This document shows, piece after piece, positions 12,446 to 25,900 of a stretch of DNA of 64,000 nt. The DNA comes from Axinella damicornis (lineage: Eukaryota > Porifera > Demospongiae > Axinellida > Axinellidae). The number at the start of each line of letters is the position of its first letter. Within the stretch, counting starts at the first letter, position 1. Below the pieces are notes generated by a model. The model worked only from the letters and a program-made list of their open reading frames with translations. It did not search any database and was not told the DNA's origin. The position numbers and the translations under genes are program-made. The stretch is taken from positions 7,801,131-7,865,130 of the forward strand of contig OZ007509.1 in the NCBI GenBank assembly GCA_963931865.1, written 5' to 3'.

Positions 12446-12458
12446 GAAGCTTCTAGAA
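12446..12458. promoter_or_regulatory. Second heat-shock-element match
   Basis: GAAGCTTCTAGAA is a perfect GAAnnTTCnnGAA site, 16 bp after the first one in the same repeat copy. Confidence 0.5.
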
Positions 12459-13462
12459 CAGCTGACGGATGCAATATTGGTGAGCAGCAGTCAAAGCGGA
12501 CACGCTGCAGGTGAAGCTGGAGCAGCAGTTGAAGTGGACGCAATCGAGGAGCAACAGCCGAAGCGGACGCAATCGGGGAGCAGTTGCAATCGGGGAGTAG
12601 CAGCTGAAGCAGACACAAGTGGCGAGCAGCAGCTGAAGCGGATGCAAACGGGGAGCAGCAGTTGAAACGGCAATCGGCGAGCGGCAGCTGAAGCGGACGC
12701 AATCGGGGAGCAGCAGCTCTGACAGAGAGCTGTCGGGCGCTGAATTTCTCACGTAGGCGAACAAGGGGGAAGTAGCTGAGCAAGCAAAGCGAGCTCAGCT
12801 ACTTGTAATTATAATGATGGTTGTACTAGTCAGCAAGTTCACAGTACAGACTAATCATTATGTGGTTGGATGTTGTTAGGAAATGATACATGCCACAAAC
12901 ATGAAGCACATACCACATTTACTACAGTTGCAATAATTCCCATGAGATTCACTCACTATTACATTCACAGAAACACAGCACTCGCCAAGTTAGTGTTCTG
13001 CCCCATTGGGTCATATAGCACTAATACTCAATCACTTGTTGACTAGCTCAACAACTTGAATCATGAACATTATATCTCTTCAATGGCAACAACAAGGCTG
13101 GCAACCACTAATGACCCACCTAGATTGTTGAGAGACTTTCTTGTTAAATAGAATCATACATTTAACATGTCTTTGCCATGACACAGGAAACTTTTGATTA
13201 TTGGCAGAAGTGTTTATTACGGCAAGATGTATGAACATATACGCAGACATGACTCATAATGTATAGGCAGACTTACATGCAGACAGACACGTATACAGCT
13301 CACATTCTACACAATATCATTCTATGCTCAGGTTTGACCCAATTCAATGGCATGTGAATTTCTTGCTGTGGTAAACCAACCCAGGCGATGAGTGAAGGAA
13401 AACAACCTGGTTAATTATTGCAAACGAAATTATTGACACAAAAAGTGCGCGGTCAGACAATA

Positions 13463-13915
13463 GCCTCGTTCCCAGGCCGTTTTGGGAGGGAGAAACAGCC
13501 TGGCAACTTCCGTGAGTTCAAACTGTTTACGGACGTAACGTCACGGCAATTGCATACCTCATTCAATCAGTGAAGTCCACGTGATACTTTCACCGGCTGA
13601 GAACGGTCCTTTCCTGCTTGTGGAAGCAACTGTTTGCGCAGGTTCTGTGACGGAAGGCAAGCAGAAGACGAACGAACAAAAGTCGTCGTGCAGAGCACCT
13701 ACACTAGCGCGATCGAGCGATCAACTATTGTGATGAATGGGTGTGACTGCGACGTTTCAACGCATGATGCAATTCGGTTTACCGCTGTCATGTGCCAGCG
13801 ATCTGAAATCTGATTGGGACTTCCAACTCTCTGCATGGCAGCGGAAGTAACAGTTTGAACTCGCGGAAGTTACCAGGCCGTTTCTCCCTCCCAAAATGGC
13901 CTGGGAATGAGGCTA
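13463..13915. mobile_element. ~450-bp MITE of the TAGCCTCG family with target duplication
   Basis: The left end TAGCCTCGTTCCCAGGCCGT plus TTTGGGAGGGAGAAAC is mirrored at 13873-13915. The flanks carry the direct repeat GGTCAGACAA on both sides, a 9-10-bp target-site duplication. A related solo left end lies at 14029. I see no genes in 12808-16866 apart from such repeats. Confidence 0.75.
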
Positions 13916-16227
13916 GGTCAGACAAAAGACCTGGCAGCCAATGTGTCTGTGCCATGGCAACTGTGCTACGCACAGATGGACGCCTTCTTATTATGGTATA
14001 TACTTAAGGGTGACTGTAAGCCGACTTTAGCCTCGTTCCCAGGCCTGAGACAGGGAGGAGAAAAGGGCCAGATTTCCACTGTTTGCTAAATCATGGTGGA
14101 ATTCTACCGGCACCGCGAACGTTCGATAATTCTGTACACTCGTGACGTCAGAGTATAGAAAGCAAATATGACCTGCTATGACAGCTCTTGATCATGCTCT
14201 CTCCTGCGATTGAAAGATAGGTGTGGCTACCATCGCACCAACCGGGTGGAGTCGGTGTACTGCCAGACCCTTCTGAGTAATAATGTCGGGTAAGTGTGTT
14301 GCTGGTGGATTATAATGGTGGTCGTGTCACCCCTCATCTCGTGGATGGAGGACCAGTGTAGCAAACTAGAAAGTGTCACATGCTCAACCATGTGACTACG
14401 AAGACGTCATTTGCACCTGCCCCCCTATGAATACGTGTTTCGGTTACTAATAATTAAGTGCACGCACAAAGAGTGGAAACCAGGCCCATTTATTGCTGTA
14501 GTAACTTGACCATAGTCCTGGCACTTTGTATAGACAGTCATGTAATTACCGGCTACTATAGGGTGTGGGCCATATGGCCAGCAATTGAATTGTTCTAGTA
14601 CCCACTATCTATCCCGACTAAACTTTCGTAAGTACCCAAATGATAAATAATTTTCCAACACCAATTATAGCTACATCACCCCTTTATAGCTAGCTATTAC
14701 TGCCGAGATCCCTGCTGCAGTGCCATGCAGCGCTAGCATAACAGTACAGTTGGAAACTTACGGGTGAATAAACGAAGTGTTTCCAGTCATCTCGGGCTAA
14801 CCAGAACTTGGAACAATGCAGTTCTGAACGCACAAAGTTGTACCACCTTCCAGGCATCTTGCTGCTGCAGGGTACAGATCGCGGGTTGCGGTCTGCCACG
14901 CCTTCCAACCCACGCATTACCGATCGAACATGCATAACAGTGCATGAGCCATGAATATTAGCTAATCGTTCGCAAGCCTGCATAAAGGGAGGCTTGTCTA
15001 GCTATATTATGTGAAGATATTTCCACCCCGTCATTTATTGTACACTAAGTCTTATGAAGATAGCTACATAATTATTCGAAAAAGGATCTCATGCCTTGAT
15101 AATGAAGAATCCTTGCAACTTGACCTCAGAGATCAGTGTCTCCTTATAACTTCCATGCAAGACTGAGCATCTGGTAGGTCTACCTCACCTTTAAACTGCA
15201 TCATGAACAAACCGTATGAGATGCAGTATGCATGGCCTGGAGATGTGGTTTCTGCTGGTATGTGGCAACAGCAACCTCTTATACCCATGGGTTACCATCT
15301 CAGATTTGTGAGTAATATAATTATAGCCTTGTAGTAATTCAGATCGGTGATAGTTTCGATCCGCTGCAGGTTGCCTCCAAATCGTTGGGATGGGAGAGCA
15401 TTTGAGAGGCCATAACTCAGACACTGCATGCATGATATTAATTGCATGTGTGTATCTGAGTTTTGCTTCAAACCGAGGTGCAGTCTTTCTACATGGTATA
15501 ATAGTGTCATTGCCATAGCAACAGAATCTGGGGATCATTTACTTCAGCTACACCAGACACCAGACGTAGCGTGCTGTGGATACTTTCAGAGTCTCCACAA
15601 ACGTTAATTAATGCATGCAGCATGATTGTTGTGCTGTATAATATTTATGCAGGCAGTGATTATTTTTATTACATGGAGACACACAGTTATTCATGAGCCA
15701 AAAGCAAAGCCACTTATTATAACGAACTGAGGTATATTATGTGTGCCGGCGGAGCCACATGTATATACACAATGCATATGTGACCCACCTGTACCAGTAT
15801 ACTGATTTTATTATGCCAGGATCCTATACATGTAGCCTAATGCTGTAGTATCATTGTGTTCACAAGAGATTGGACACGACACGAGAAAGTGTAATACCAG
15901 GATGAGTCGAATATTATTGAACGCAGGACATTGTTGGGAAAGCCAGGCCTGAACGATACATAATAATATATGAAGTCAGCACAATGACACTGAACAAGAT
16001 AGGCTGAAGCAGCCCTCTGGTCATGTTTCACTGGGGCTGTCACAAATTTACTGAGTCCGTCATATGGTCATGCCCATCAAAGGTCAGACAGCATGTCGTA
16101 TTGCCCACTGCAAGTACGCGCATGCACGTATATACATCTCATCAGTATGGGGCTCACTCCAATACTTCATGCAGGCATGCATGAGCTTCCATGCATGTAC
16201 GGTGCAACCTAAGAAGTGAGATCTATC

Positions 16228-16231
16228 TGTC

Positions 16232-16270
<39 letters not shown>

Positions 16271-16306
16271 GTCTATCTATCTATGATCTATCTATCTGTC
16301 TGACTA
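16228..16306. repeat. (CTAT)n microsatellite
   Basis: Tandem CTAT/ATCT units with a few GTCT and GATC interruptions. Confidence 0.95.
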
Positions 16307-16866
16307 TCAATCTAGAATAGGAGCCAGAAGTATCAGAGAAACATGCCATCATGCAGCTTTATGAGAGTACACAGTTACCATGGTTACTCAAGTGGTGGGC
16401 ATGAAGCTATAGTAACTGTGCAGGTTAATTGAACCATATAGCTATGCAGAGGTGTAGGTCTTCAGAGCACTACTTACAAGTTAGACCTTGTTATGGTGCT
16501 AGGAGGCAAGCCATGCCTGAATGATTTCCCATGGTTACGTACTCGGACACGAAGGTTCCCATGGTTATGTACTCCAGGTGGACATGAAGGTTCTCTCTCC
16601 TCAGTAACTGTGTAGTACATTAGGTAATCCACTAATTGAGCATTCAGTCATCCTTGTCCTGCTAATGGTCATAGAGAGTGCCTGTGCACTCTTACTGTGC
16701 AATACATACCAGGATACAGTAACTGAATGGTCACACTTCCTCATTAATGACACCCACCCACATTACTCAGGTACTAGTAAATTGCACTGATCTCCCGGTG
16801 AAAATAAAGATTAACAGTGATCAAATTTGACCTGCATTTCCCTAGTTTATAACAAATTATTCATGA

Positions 16867-16982
16867 TCAGTCTTTCTTAGTTACATGTACAAGTGGATTG
16901 ACTCTCAGCAACAGAAGCAGTGGTACGATGAGGAGCAATCCTCCCATCATGTAGCACACGCAAGCACTGTACTGCCAGTACA
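16867..16982 (-). CDS. MFSD10 exon 12 (terminal)
   Basis: Acceptor CCTTCACAG|TGTACT, then [14 protein letters not shown], a leucine-rich last helix and a short polar tail ending TKKD before TGA at 16867-16869. No AATAAA signal was seen just downstream on this strand. Confidence 0.88.
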
Positions 16983-19900
16983 CTGTGAAGGAGGCAGAGT
17001 ATTCATGTTGATCAGTAAACATTAGTCTTGAACGCAAGTTTTCTATCCCAGCTTTTTGTCTAATAGCTTTTGAGGAAATCGGAATGAAAGTCAGGGAAGA
17101 ATTTCGGGCTTGAGATGATGCAACTATGATGTCACTGGAAGCTTTGGCAGCTCGGTGTGTCTTCTTGGATGGTAAGTCGTCTTGGTCTTACCTCTTCCTG
17201 GTTCCCTTGCTCGTGCACTGACAATAGCACAACTGATGGGCATTCTGCCATCATCTCATTCGGTCAGTTTTTCCTTCTGATTGTTCTCAAACAAGACTGG
17301 GATGGAAATTGTAGGTACGAGGATAACTAAAGAGCCTAGCCTTCTATGTAAGGAATGCACTGGCCTAATGACAGATTCTGTGTACCCCAATAATGGCAGT
17401 GACTTCAGAAAATAAGATACAAGGGATACCTCAAGAGCTTATATGTCAAGAGTGCATGATGACATCATTGCTGCATTAATGATGATGTCATCATGCACTC
17501 TTGCTTATGTTTATTAACGTGGATTCGAGTCTTCAGAAACGTAATGCAGTATTGCCACCACAAGGTATATAGCCAGCCTTCCAGTGCGCTCACCTACACA
17601 GGCCACAAATGGTCCGGTGGCTCTAGAGAGGGCTCCAAGAGAACGGAATATGCCCATAACTTTCCCTTTCTCGTCCCCTTCACCTAAGGAAAGGAAGGTA
17701 TTGGTGATAAGACCACCAAGCGTCACTGCTAGACTGGACAAGCCACGTACAATAAGCAAATTTGTGATTGACTTGTAAGGCTTTATTACCCCAATTTGAA
17801 GTTCATGATGAGTTCATGTTGAGCGTAGCAAACAAAGTTGTAAGCCTGTCATAGTGTTTTCATTCCAACCCTTGAAGACGTAACCACCCAGTCCTTCGTC
17901 TCCCACTGCCACTGCCGATGCAAGTTATCATTGGTAGGTACTCTGGAAATATCCAGTGATACATTCATGACCAACATTTTTGCTGTTCTTCTGGATAACT
18001 ACAGCAAATTATTTCTTTGATCTTGTCACTTCCTCACATTTGCGGGGACATTTAGTCAACTAATCGAGTAGTAAACTCCCCACTTTTGACTGAAAAGATT
18101 TACTACGAAATGGGGGTCCTATTAGCAGGAGGCTACAGTACATGTAAGTTGAAGAGCACGAGGCACCATAGATAATAGAACTACGTAGTTCTATTATCTA
18201 TGGAGGCATTATTATAGGACCATAGGCATGTAGTATTCATACGCTTGTGGAACTAGTATACCCAACCTACCATATTTTGATGCAATGGTTGTCAAACTTG
18301 GTACCACTGTTCCTGAGCCTGTGTGAGTAACAAAAAAAGAACGTTATGATACCCTGATACAATGTATTTGTTTGCATGTTGCCCCTCTGGGCTTTAGCTA
18401 ACTTGGGTGCATTCACATGGTTACATCTAAGCTGCTTGTATGCCTGTCCTCAGGGGATTTCCCTAGTCGACTAATTGGCTAATAGCTTATATGACTAATC
18501 GACTAACTGAGTACCAGCCATGTCCTAGTTCGCCATCAAAGGCTTGGAGCCATTGTTCATTCATTATTTGTCATTGTTTGTGTCGTTATCCTACCCTAAC
18601 CGGTTTAGCCAGCTTGACTCATCATTCCTGTGCTGCTAACAGAATAGGTCCGGCAGACCCGGCTACCACCAGACCCGGCTACCGCCAGACCCGGCTACCA
18701 CCAGACCCGGCTACCACCAGACCCGGCTACCGCCAGACCAACGTTTGCTGTATGGTGCCTGAGCTAGAACTAGCAGAGCTCCCAGCCATCTGAGACAACC
18801 ATGAGCATGAGATAATGAATTGCGCATGTGCTTTGACTAATTAGCACGGAAGAATTTTAGTCGACAGCCTTAGTTCAGTCGATTAGTCGACTAATTCACC
18901 TAATCTTTCAGGCCCTATAAGTTCAAAATTTACTTGAATGAGCACCCACCAGTCTTGCGAGATGGCATTGGGCACTCAGGAATACGTGCACATGTTGACT
19001 GGTGGAAACACAGTGTAGTTGTAGTTTTTACCTATCATTTTGCTAATGATTGACTAAATGGTCAGCCTGAGGGCACCATAACCAGCGTTTCCATCAATGC
19101 CAGGTGTATGGATTGTTTGCTATCTACAACAAAATCTGGCTGAGAGCAGCTACTGTACTTCGGAGACTGATCTGGCAACTTTCAGCCTACATCGTAGCAA
19201 ACCACGGCTGTTATGGACAATTGAGGATGCTAACAGATGACGCACGAGTACAAACCATAAACATGTATAGATGAATGTGGAACACATACGTATATGAGTG
19301 CCTACCCCCCTCTTTGGTCAACATGTTAGGTGGGCACTCTTTCGTGACAAACACTAACAGTGTAATTAGCCAGTCCCAATGGCTTGACTTGGTGTTGGGG
19401 TAATTGGGGCGAGCGTGAGCGAGCCCCATACAGACGAGTTTGCTGTGAATTAATTTTCCATTTCTATCCTACATCATGCCGTAAATCACTCCTGCTCGTA
19501 TTTTGCGTGTTCTTGTATAATGCATTCAGTCAAACCACAAGCGACTCACCACTGCAACAACATGTCGACTTGGAGCCGGAGACTGTCTGACTGAGACACA
19601 AACAGTTAACTATGAAAAGCCTACCTCAACAAGGCCTTACAAGGATGGAGAGTATAGCGCGTGGTGGGGGGCTACAGCATGTCACGAAGACGGGGAGAGT
19701 GCTTCAAGCCATTGCATGTCCTGCATGCAGAGCACATTATGGTGTGCATATAGAAATCATCATGGTGTGATGTGCCTGTTTGGCAATAGACTGCTTCAGC
19801 TATTGCCAGAGGATGGGAACTTAACTCAGTAACACTGAACTCAAACAGTTATGACACAGAATTGGCATCAGCAGACAACGATGGAGACGTGTATGATGCT

Positions 19901-22900
19901 CGCCTCTCAGCTTCTTTGTCCCAACCACCGCACAGCGGATGACTGAGCAAGGACTGCCAGGCAGTCCATGCAAGACCGACAGTAATTGAACTCAATGAAG
20001 CTCCACACATGCACATCCTATGACTAGACAAGTAGATTTCGCTCACACTCACCCCACAATGCTCAGCATTCCACTAGTGGTAACGTATTATTGTAATTGT
20101 CCATATATGGTGGAAGCTAAAGCACGATCAATGGACCACATCCTCCTTAGCTTACAGATTCTGTACCACTATATACCACTCACCAAAGGAGTACAGCAAC
20201 AGTCCAGTGTAGAGCATGGAGGGTGAGGCCGCAAATCCCACCAGTAAAAATCCAGGTATGATCGCCAGAATACCCTGTGAATCAAAGTAGTATATGTAAA
20301 CATTGAAACTACTCAGTGTAGACATTAATTATGTCCTCGCTTCATGAAGCTAGGATACTGCCACCTTTGTTGCAGATGGACAGGGTGGTGCCTTTAGGGT
20401 GTTAGATAATCCTCATGGTGCAGCTCATGAAAGCCCAAGAAATTAAGACTTCACATATCCAAAGGTGCCCATCTGCAACACACACAGCGATATCCACTCA
20501 GCTTTCACATGACCACTAATTGCCAGATTCCAACCGCCTCCATTCTGGCTGCAAACAAGGGATGTTTGGTTTGGTTCTCAGGCAATATGGACTGGAAATG
20601 AGTCAAGGCTAATTAACTCATTGCACTTGACACAATTCCTGTGACCATTCCATACACATCTAAAAGTGTGCCTCTGGTTGATTCATGAAAGTATTCACAC
20701 GCACAAGTCATTAGTATCACAATCCTTTCCAAAGGTAAGGTGAAATGAGTATGGCTAAACATGGTCTCATATCCAGGTTTACATCCCAGAATTTAACTCA
20801 CAACTTAGGAGAATCTCGGAAGGAAAGCCCGGGAAGTTAGCATATGATACGGTACCATCGTACGCAACTGGAAGCTTTCGTAGCTCTGTGTGTCCTCCTG
20901 GATGCTAGATTGCCTTAGTCTTGCATCCTTGTTCCTCAATGCACACACTGACAAACGAGGAGCATTCCGTGCCATCGACATGACATCACGATGGCACTGT
21001 ATCACATGCAAGATGCACCCGGGCTTTCCTTCTGACATTTCTCCAAAGCTGTGAGACAAAATCTGGGACAGAAACCATGGGTACAAGGCTCGGCGAAATG
21101 CGTGTGGCCGGGGGACACACTCAACTTGTTATGTCTCCATATGCTGTACACCACTGGTTGAGTACTTGCAGATCATGCGAGTAATTGCGAACGTGTGTGA
21201 ATGCGTGCAACTACAGAGTTAGCATGTCCGATGGAGTGTAACGGTAGACTCACACACAGGATTCCTACTCATGCTCACTGGATACTTGACATTGCTACCA
21301 ATTATACCTAATTAAGGGTGTGGCAGCCTACAGCACCTGTTGTCAAGGAGAGTGCATACCTTGAGGTCACCATTATCTGAGGGCAGTCGTTTTAGTGAAT
21401 TTGAAAAATTGCTACGCAGTGTGGTTGCCAGTTCAACAGATCAGTAATATAACAGTTGCTATCAGCTCAGGTGCATAGTTGAAAACGCTAAAATTAATTC
21501 TTTTGCTAGGTGTCCGGAGCACTCTCATTGCCAGAGTCATATGTACAAGTGAACACACGGCTTGGTACACACCATCCATTGCCAGTCTCTTACACACAAC
21601 TTAGTGCTACTCACGTGACCCTCAACGAATCAGACGCCTCAGAATTGATCACATGACGGAGCATTAAATTGCTTATTGCACACTTTAGTGTGCATTATCT
21701 AGATATGCACAATTCTTTTGCTAGGTGTCCGGAGCACTCTCATTGCCAGAGTCATATGTACAAGTGAACACACAGCTTGGTACACACCATCCATTGCCAG
21801 TCTCTTACACACAACTTAGTGCTACTCACGTGACCCTTAACGAATCAGACGCCTCAGAATTGATCACATGACGGAGCATTAAATTGCTTATTGCACACTT
21901 GTAGTGTGCATTATCTAGATAATGCACACTTTTCAAAGATCAAAGGCTGTCTCGGGTCAGTAAGTAGTTTAGATACCAGTTTGCAGTGCATTACGAGCTT
22001 TAGTGCACTTGGGCAATCTAGTTAACGGTCTCGGGAGGATAATGCACTTGCCTTCGGCTCGTGCATTATCTCACCCCCGACCGTTAACTAGATTGCCCTC
22101 ATGCACTAAAACCCGTAATGCACGGCAAACTGGTATTTAAATATTACTTAATGTACATATGAGGAGCACAATTGGGAGTCAGGTCTGTTGTCAATTCTTG
22201 TTGAAGACAATCGTTACCCTACAAAGACATCATTAGAATTGTCATGTGAATAGTACATAAGCAAGCATTCATTCTGACACCTGAATATAGGAAAACTGCC
22301 ACTCTAAAAGGTCACTGCTATGCACTGTTATATATTAAACTGCATAATTATTTTATCACAGTTTCGCCACAGTTTTTGTAATCACGACCGCTAAGATTAC
22401 ACCTCTACAGTTGCCATGGTAAAGGTGTATGGGTACAGTTGTGCAGGTAGGAATACAAATCTAGGATCACCATGGTAAAGGTGTACTGCCATGGGATTAC
22501 ATACACCTCTATGGTCACCATATGGTAAAAGGTGTACTGCCATGGGATTACACCTCTGTGGTCACCATGGTAATCCTAATCTAAAGGCATGTGCAAGAAT
22601 GCAGTGACCACACCTAATGAGATTCATACTGTGCCCAATGGTACTGTTGGTGCATCTGAAGTGTGCCACAGGTGCTTCATAGCCAATTCTCCCACCCACA
22701 CAGTCAAATATGCAAGAAATGGTGACAAGTAGGACAGTTACATTTCCAGCCGTCACAACTCCAGTACTTAAGGCATGTACAACGGTCCCCTCACTTAGAG
22801 GCTTGTGGGCTAGGACTCTGTTGGTGTAAACACTGGCTAGGGAAGTACAGAAACCAAACGGTTGGACAACACTCTAGCTGAAACGTTTGGTTTCTGTAAT

Positions 22901-25900
22901 TCCCTGGCTAGTGTTTACACCAACTGAGCCTGTTATTAGTCCTCCCCATTAGCTGCATACACACAATGAACTATATGCTACCTTTGTTTGTCTAGCTATT
23001 CCGAGCTCCAGGTTGCCCATACACCTAACCTTTCTACACTATGTGTCATGCAGATCACAGACTAGTGGTGGGGAACAAGGTAGGGCTGGGCGACACCTAC
23101 CAACATTTGATCATGAGATCCATGCTATATATTTTTGTCTCGGCACCGAAGTGCCGAGACACAGTGCTGGATGCGTAGGTACGTGGTACGTGGTACGTAC
23201 GTCGCTTTTCGCAATGCGCCCGCGCAAGTGCTGCATGCATGCTCTACACCATTAATAGGGTGTCAAACGTATTTATAACCTGCAAATAGATCTTCAAAAA
23301 TGATTATGGGTTTGCATGGCTGCTCATGAATCCTCTTACCAAGACTGCTGCTACGTAGCTCTAATGCTTAATTCAGGACAATGAATACTCACCCATCCAG
23401 TGTGCTGCACTCAGCCATCCCAAGTGCATACTAAAGCTCACTCAGCTCTAGCTAGCTAGCTATAGGCCTATAGATAAGTGCTGAAAGAATTGGCCAAGGT
23501 GTTGACTAAACATCAAGCCCAGACACGAAAATACTGCTTTTACCCTTTGGGTGAACATTCCTGACCCACCCCTTGCTCACACAGAACCTCCAAGGATATT
23601 GACGCTCACTTAAGCTGAAAGTCTCATAGCTAACAGATTTTGCAGTCATAATAAAGGGTTAAGCAGCTGCCATGTCCTCTGCATGATTCTAGCTGATACC
23701 AAGTCGTGCCGAGACACATCAAGTCTTTTAAAGACTCACTTGTTTATTTATGGCAAGGTTCATGGTGTACGACTACACCCCCTATAATTGCCTGAAGGCA
23801 TACTCTCAATCTCTTTGACACCAATCCCTTGAGAATGGGTGGATTTTTGATTTCACAACAACGCTCATGACCTATAATCGCACCCCGTACAATTACCTGA
23901 AGGCATTCTCTTGACCCCCTTGACAGCAATCCCAAGCTCCTTGCAGGTACGGGTGGCAGTGCTCACACAGGCCAAAAGTATCAATGGTGCACATACGTAG
24001 CATGGCTAGTTAGCATGCGCAGCTGCCACTATCCAACGTGTTCATAGCAACCTTTTGAGGGTAAAACGTTTTGTGTGTTTTGCAGGTTACGGGATCCCTG
24101 CACGCGGATATGTGCACCATATACTCAGTTTTTCTTGTCACCAATAATAAAAACCATGTGATCTGACTTGGACTTAGAAGACCATATTGAAATAGGAACA
24201 AACAGTGTAGAAAGGGCCGGATGAAGCCTTGGTGCAAATAGTGATGACCGTTCTGGTGACCGGGGAGTTACGATGGCGGTTATTCACACTAAACATCAAC
24301 TATTCACCAAAAATCTCCAGTGTGAAGACTGCCAGCAACTCGATCCTACTGTTTGGAGACACCCCATCGGAACCACTAGGGCGTGATGGAAGCGTAATAT
24401 GGCTAGCTTAGGCTGAACAGTCCTCGAAAGAATGACCCTTGAGTCTGCATCTTGACTGCTCTCTGTGCTTTGTGTTTGATTTCACTTGCTTAATTTCTTT
24501 GCGAGAAAAATGGGCTTGAACAAATTGTCTGGCCACGCTCACCGTGCGACGAGCCCGTAACCTTAAGATTGTGAAAAATGCAAAAAATTTGTATCACATG
24601 AAACTATCTCACTGTAGGGAAGCAGATGTATTGGCAACACGAAACAAGTTTGAAATTACAACACAACTGACATTACATTAATTTTGTCATTCTGATGCCT
24701 CAAGAACAACACACATAACATTTGAACTTTGCTATCACAATACACCCGGGAGTATTGCCCAGCACTACGTATATGCCAGGTCTGGAACTTGTGATGTAAT
24801 TACTCAACAATACGGTATTGTTTTCTCAGGGCCATATCAAGATTTTAAACGCCTGCGTGTGTGTGACTAACAGAAGTGGGATGCAAGGGGGGTGGGACCA
24901 GACCAGTGACGTGTGACCTTCATACATACTGTGTACTGTGTGTGACTAACGGAAGTGGGTGTTTGGTAGGCAGGACTGGGCTAGTGATGAGTGCGTTAAT
25001 GTACTTTAGAGACTGGACCCACTGCAAGCCTGAGATACGTACTATTGGACAAGGCTCAGAGCAAGGAGCTACGCCAGCCTGACCCAGTGGGCCTCTGAAG
25101 CATATCTATGGTCAAAGAGAGAATACCAGGTATTCTGATGTCTCAGAAAGCTACATATGATCAGTTCTCGATATCAGGTATAGTAATTATTCACATGCCA
25201 AAACAGGCACATTTAGGAACCATTTACTACCATATTTTGCAATGTCAATTAAGCCAAAATTGGCAGAAACTGCACTCCCTGTTCTGTTAGATGACTGATG
25301 TGCCATTTCAGCTAAAAATGGAACAAACCCGGAAACAGCACTCCTGGTGAGCGACAGCATACCAAGGATAAACAGTGAAGCCATGAAGCCGCATGCATAG
25401 CCTTGTTACCTGGCATTCTACACCCCCAGTTATTGATCGTTTACAGTATACAAATACTGAAAGCGATCAAAAACTGGTGGTGTAGAAGGCCTGGGAACAA
25501 GGCTATGCATGCAGACTAATATGCTGGGTATCTTGGGCTAGGATTGAGATATGAAGCTGGGATTTGCACCACTGCGATCAGCTTGAATGCAGCATTCCAA
25601 TGATGCCCATTTTGCTGTTGGTCGAATTTTGCCCCCAAATCATGAAAATCCCATGGATTATAGCCTTGGGTTGAGTGCGATTTTTGACAAAAATGTGACC
25701 CAACGTTAAAAGTCATTTTAGCACGTCACTTGTAGGTTCTTTTCATGCTGATCACAATGGTACCAAGCTTCATATCTCATTCGATTAGCATGGATACAAC
25801 ATGTCTTCAACATAGCAACGAGCCTGTACTCCTTCATACCACACTCTAGATCTACTATCAAGCAGGCATAATTATGTTGGCATGACTCAAAACCACGTGA

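Larger units (their letters stand above)
12283..12807. repeat. HSE-bearing dispersed repeat, copy A
   Basis: Begins near CAATACATTAAGATTTTAAC, passes GTAACGGAAGTGGGATGTTC, and contains a ~28-bp internal minisatellite (GAGCAGCAGCTGAAGCGGAC type). It ends in a hairpin AAGTAGCTGAGC...GCTCAGCTACTT. The same order of blocks recurs at 54488-54990 and 55400-55880. Minisatellite ORFs (QLLLPDCVRF-type) are artefacts. Two heat-shock-element matches lie between the 5' block and the minisatellite. The 3' hairpin recalls a Helitron end, but I see no clear CTRR terminus, so the class is unknown. Confidence 0.8.

Noticed and set aside
12439..12783. Leu/Pro-rich ORFs (QLLLPDC repeats) at 12439-12783, 54566-55030 and 55483-55826
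   Set aside because: They are translations of the internal minisatellite of the HSE-bearing repeat, differing in frame among copies.
12790..12807. Helitron 3' end at the terminal hairpin of the HSE repeat
   Set aside because: The hairpin is suggestive, but the CTRR terminus and a TC 5' end are not clear in all copies.
25187..25384. Hydrophobic minus-strand ORF ([20 protein letters not shown]) as an extra MFSD10 exon
   Set aside because: MFSD10 exons 9 and 10 already join in phase with family-like spacing, and no splice sites around this ORF fit.
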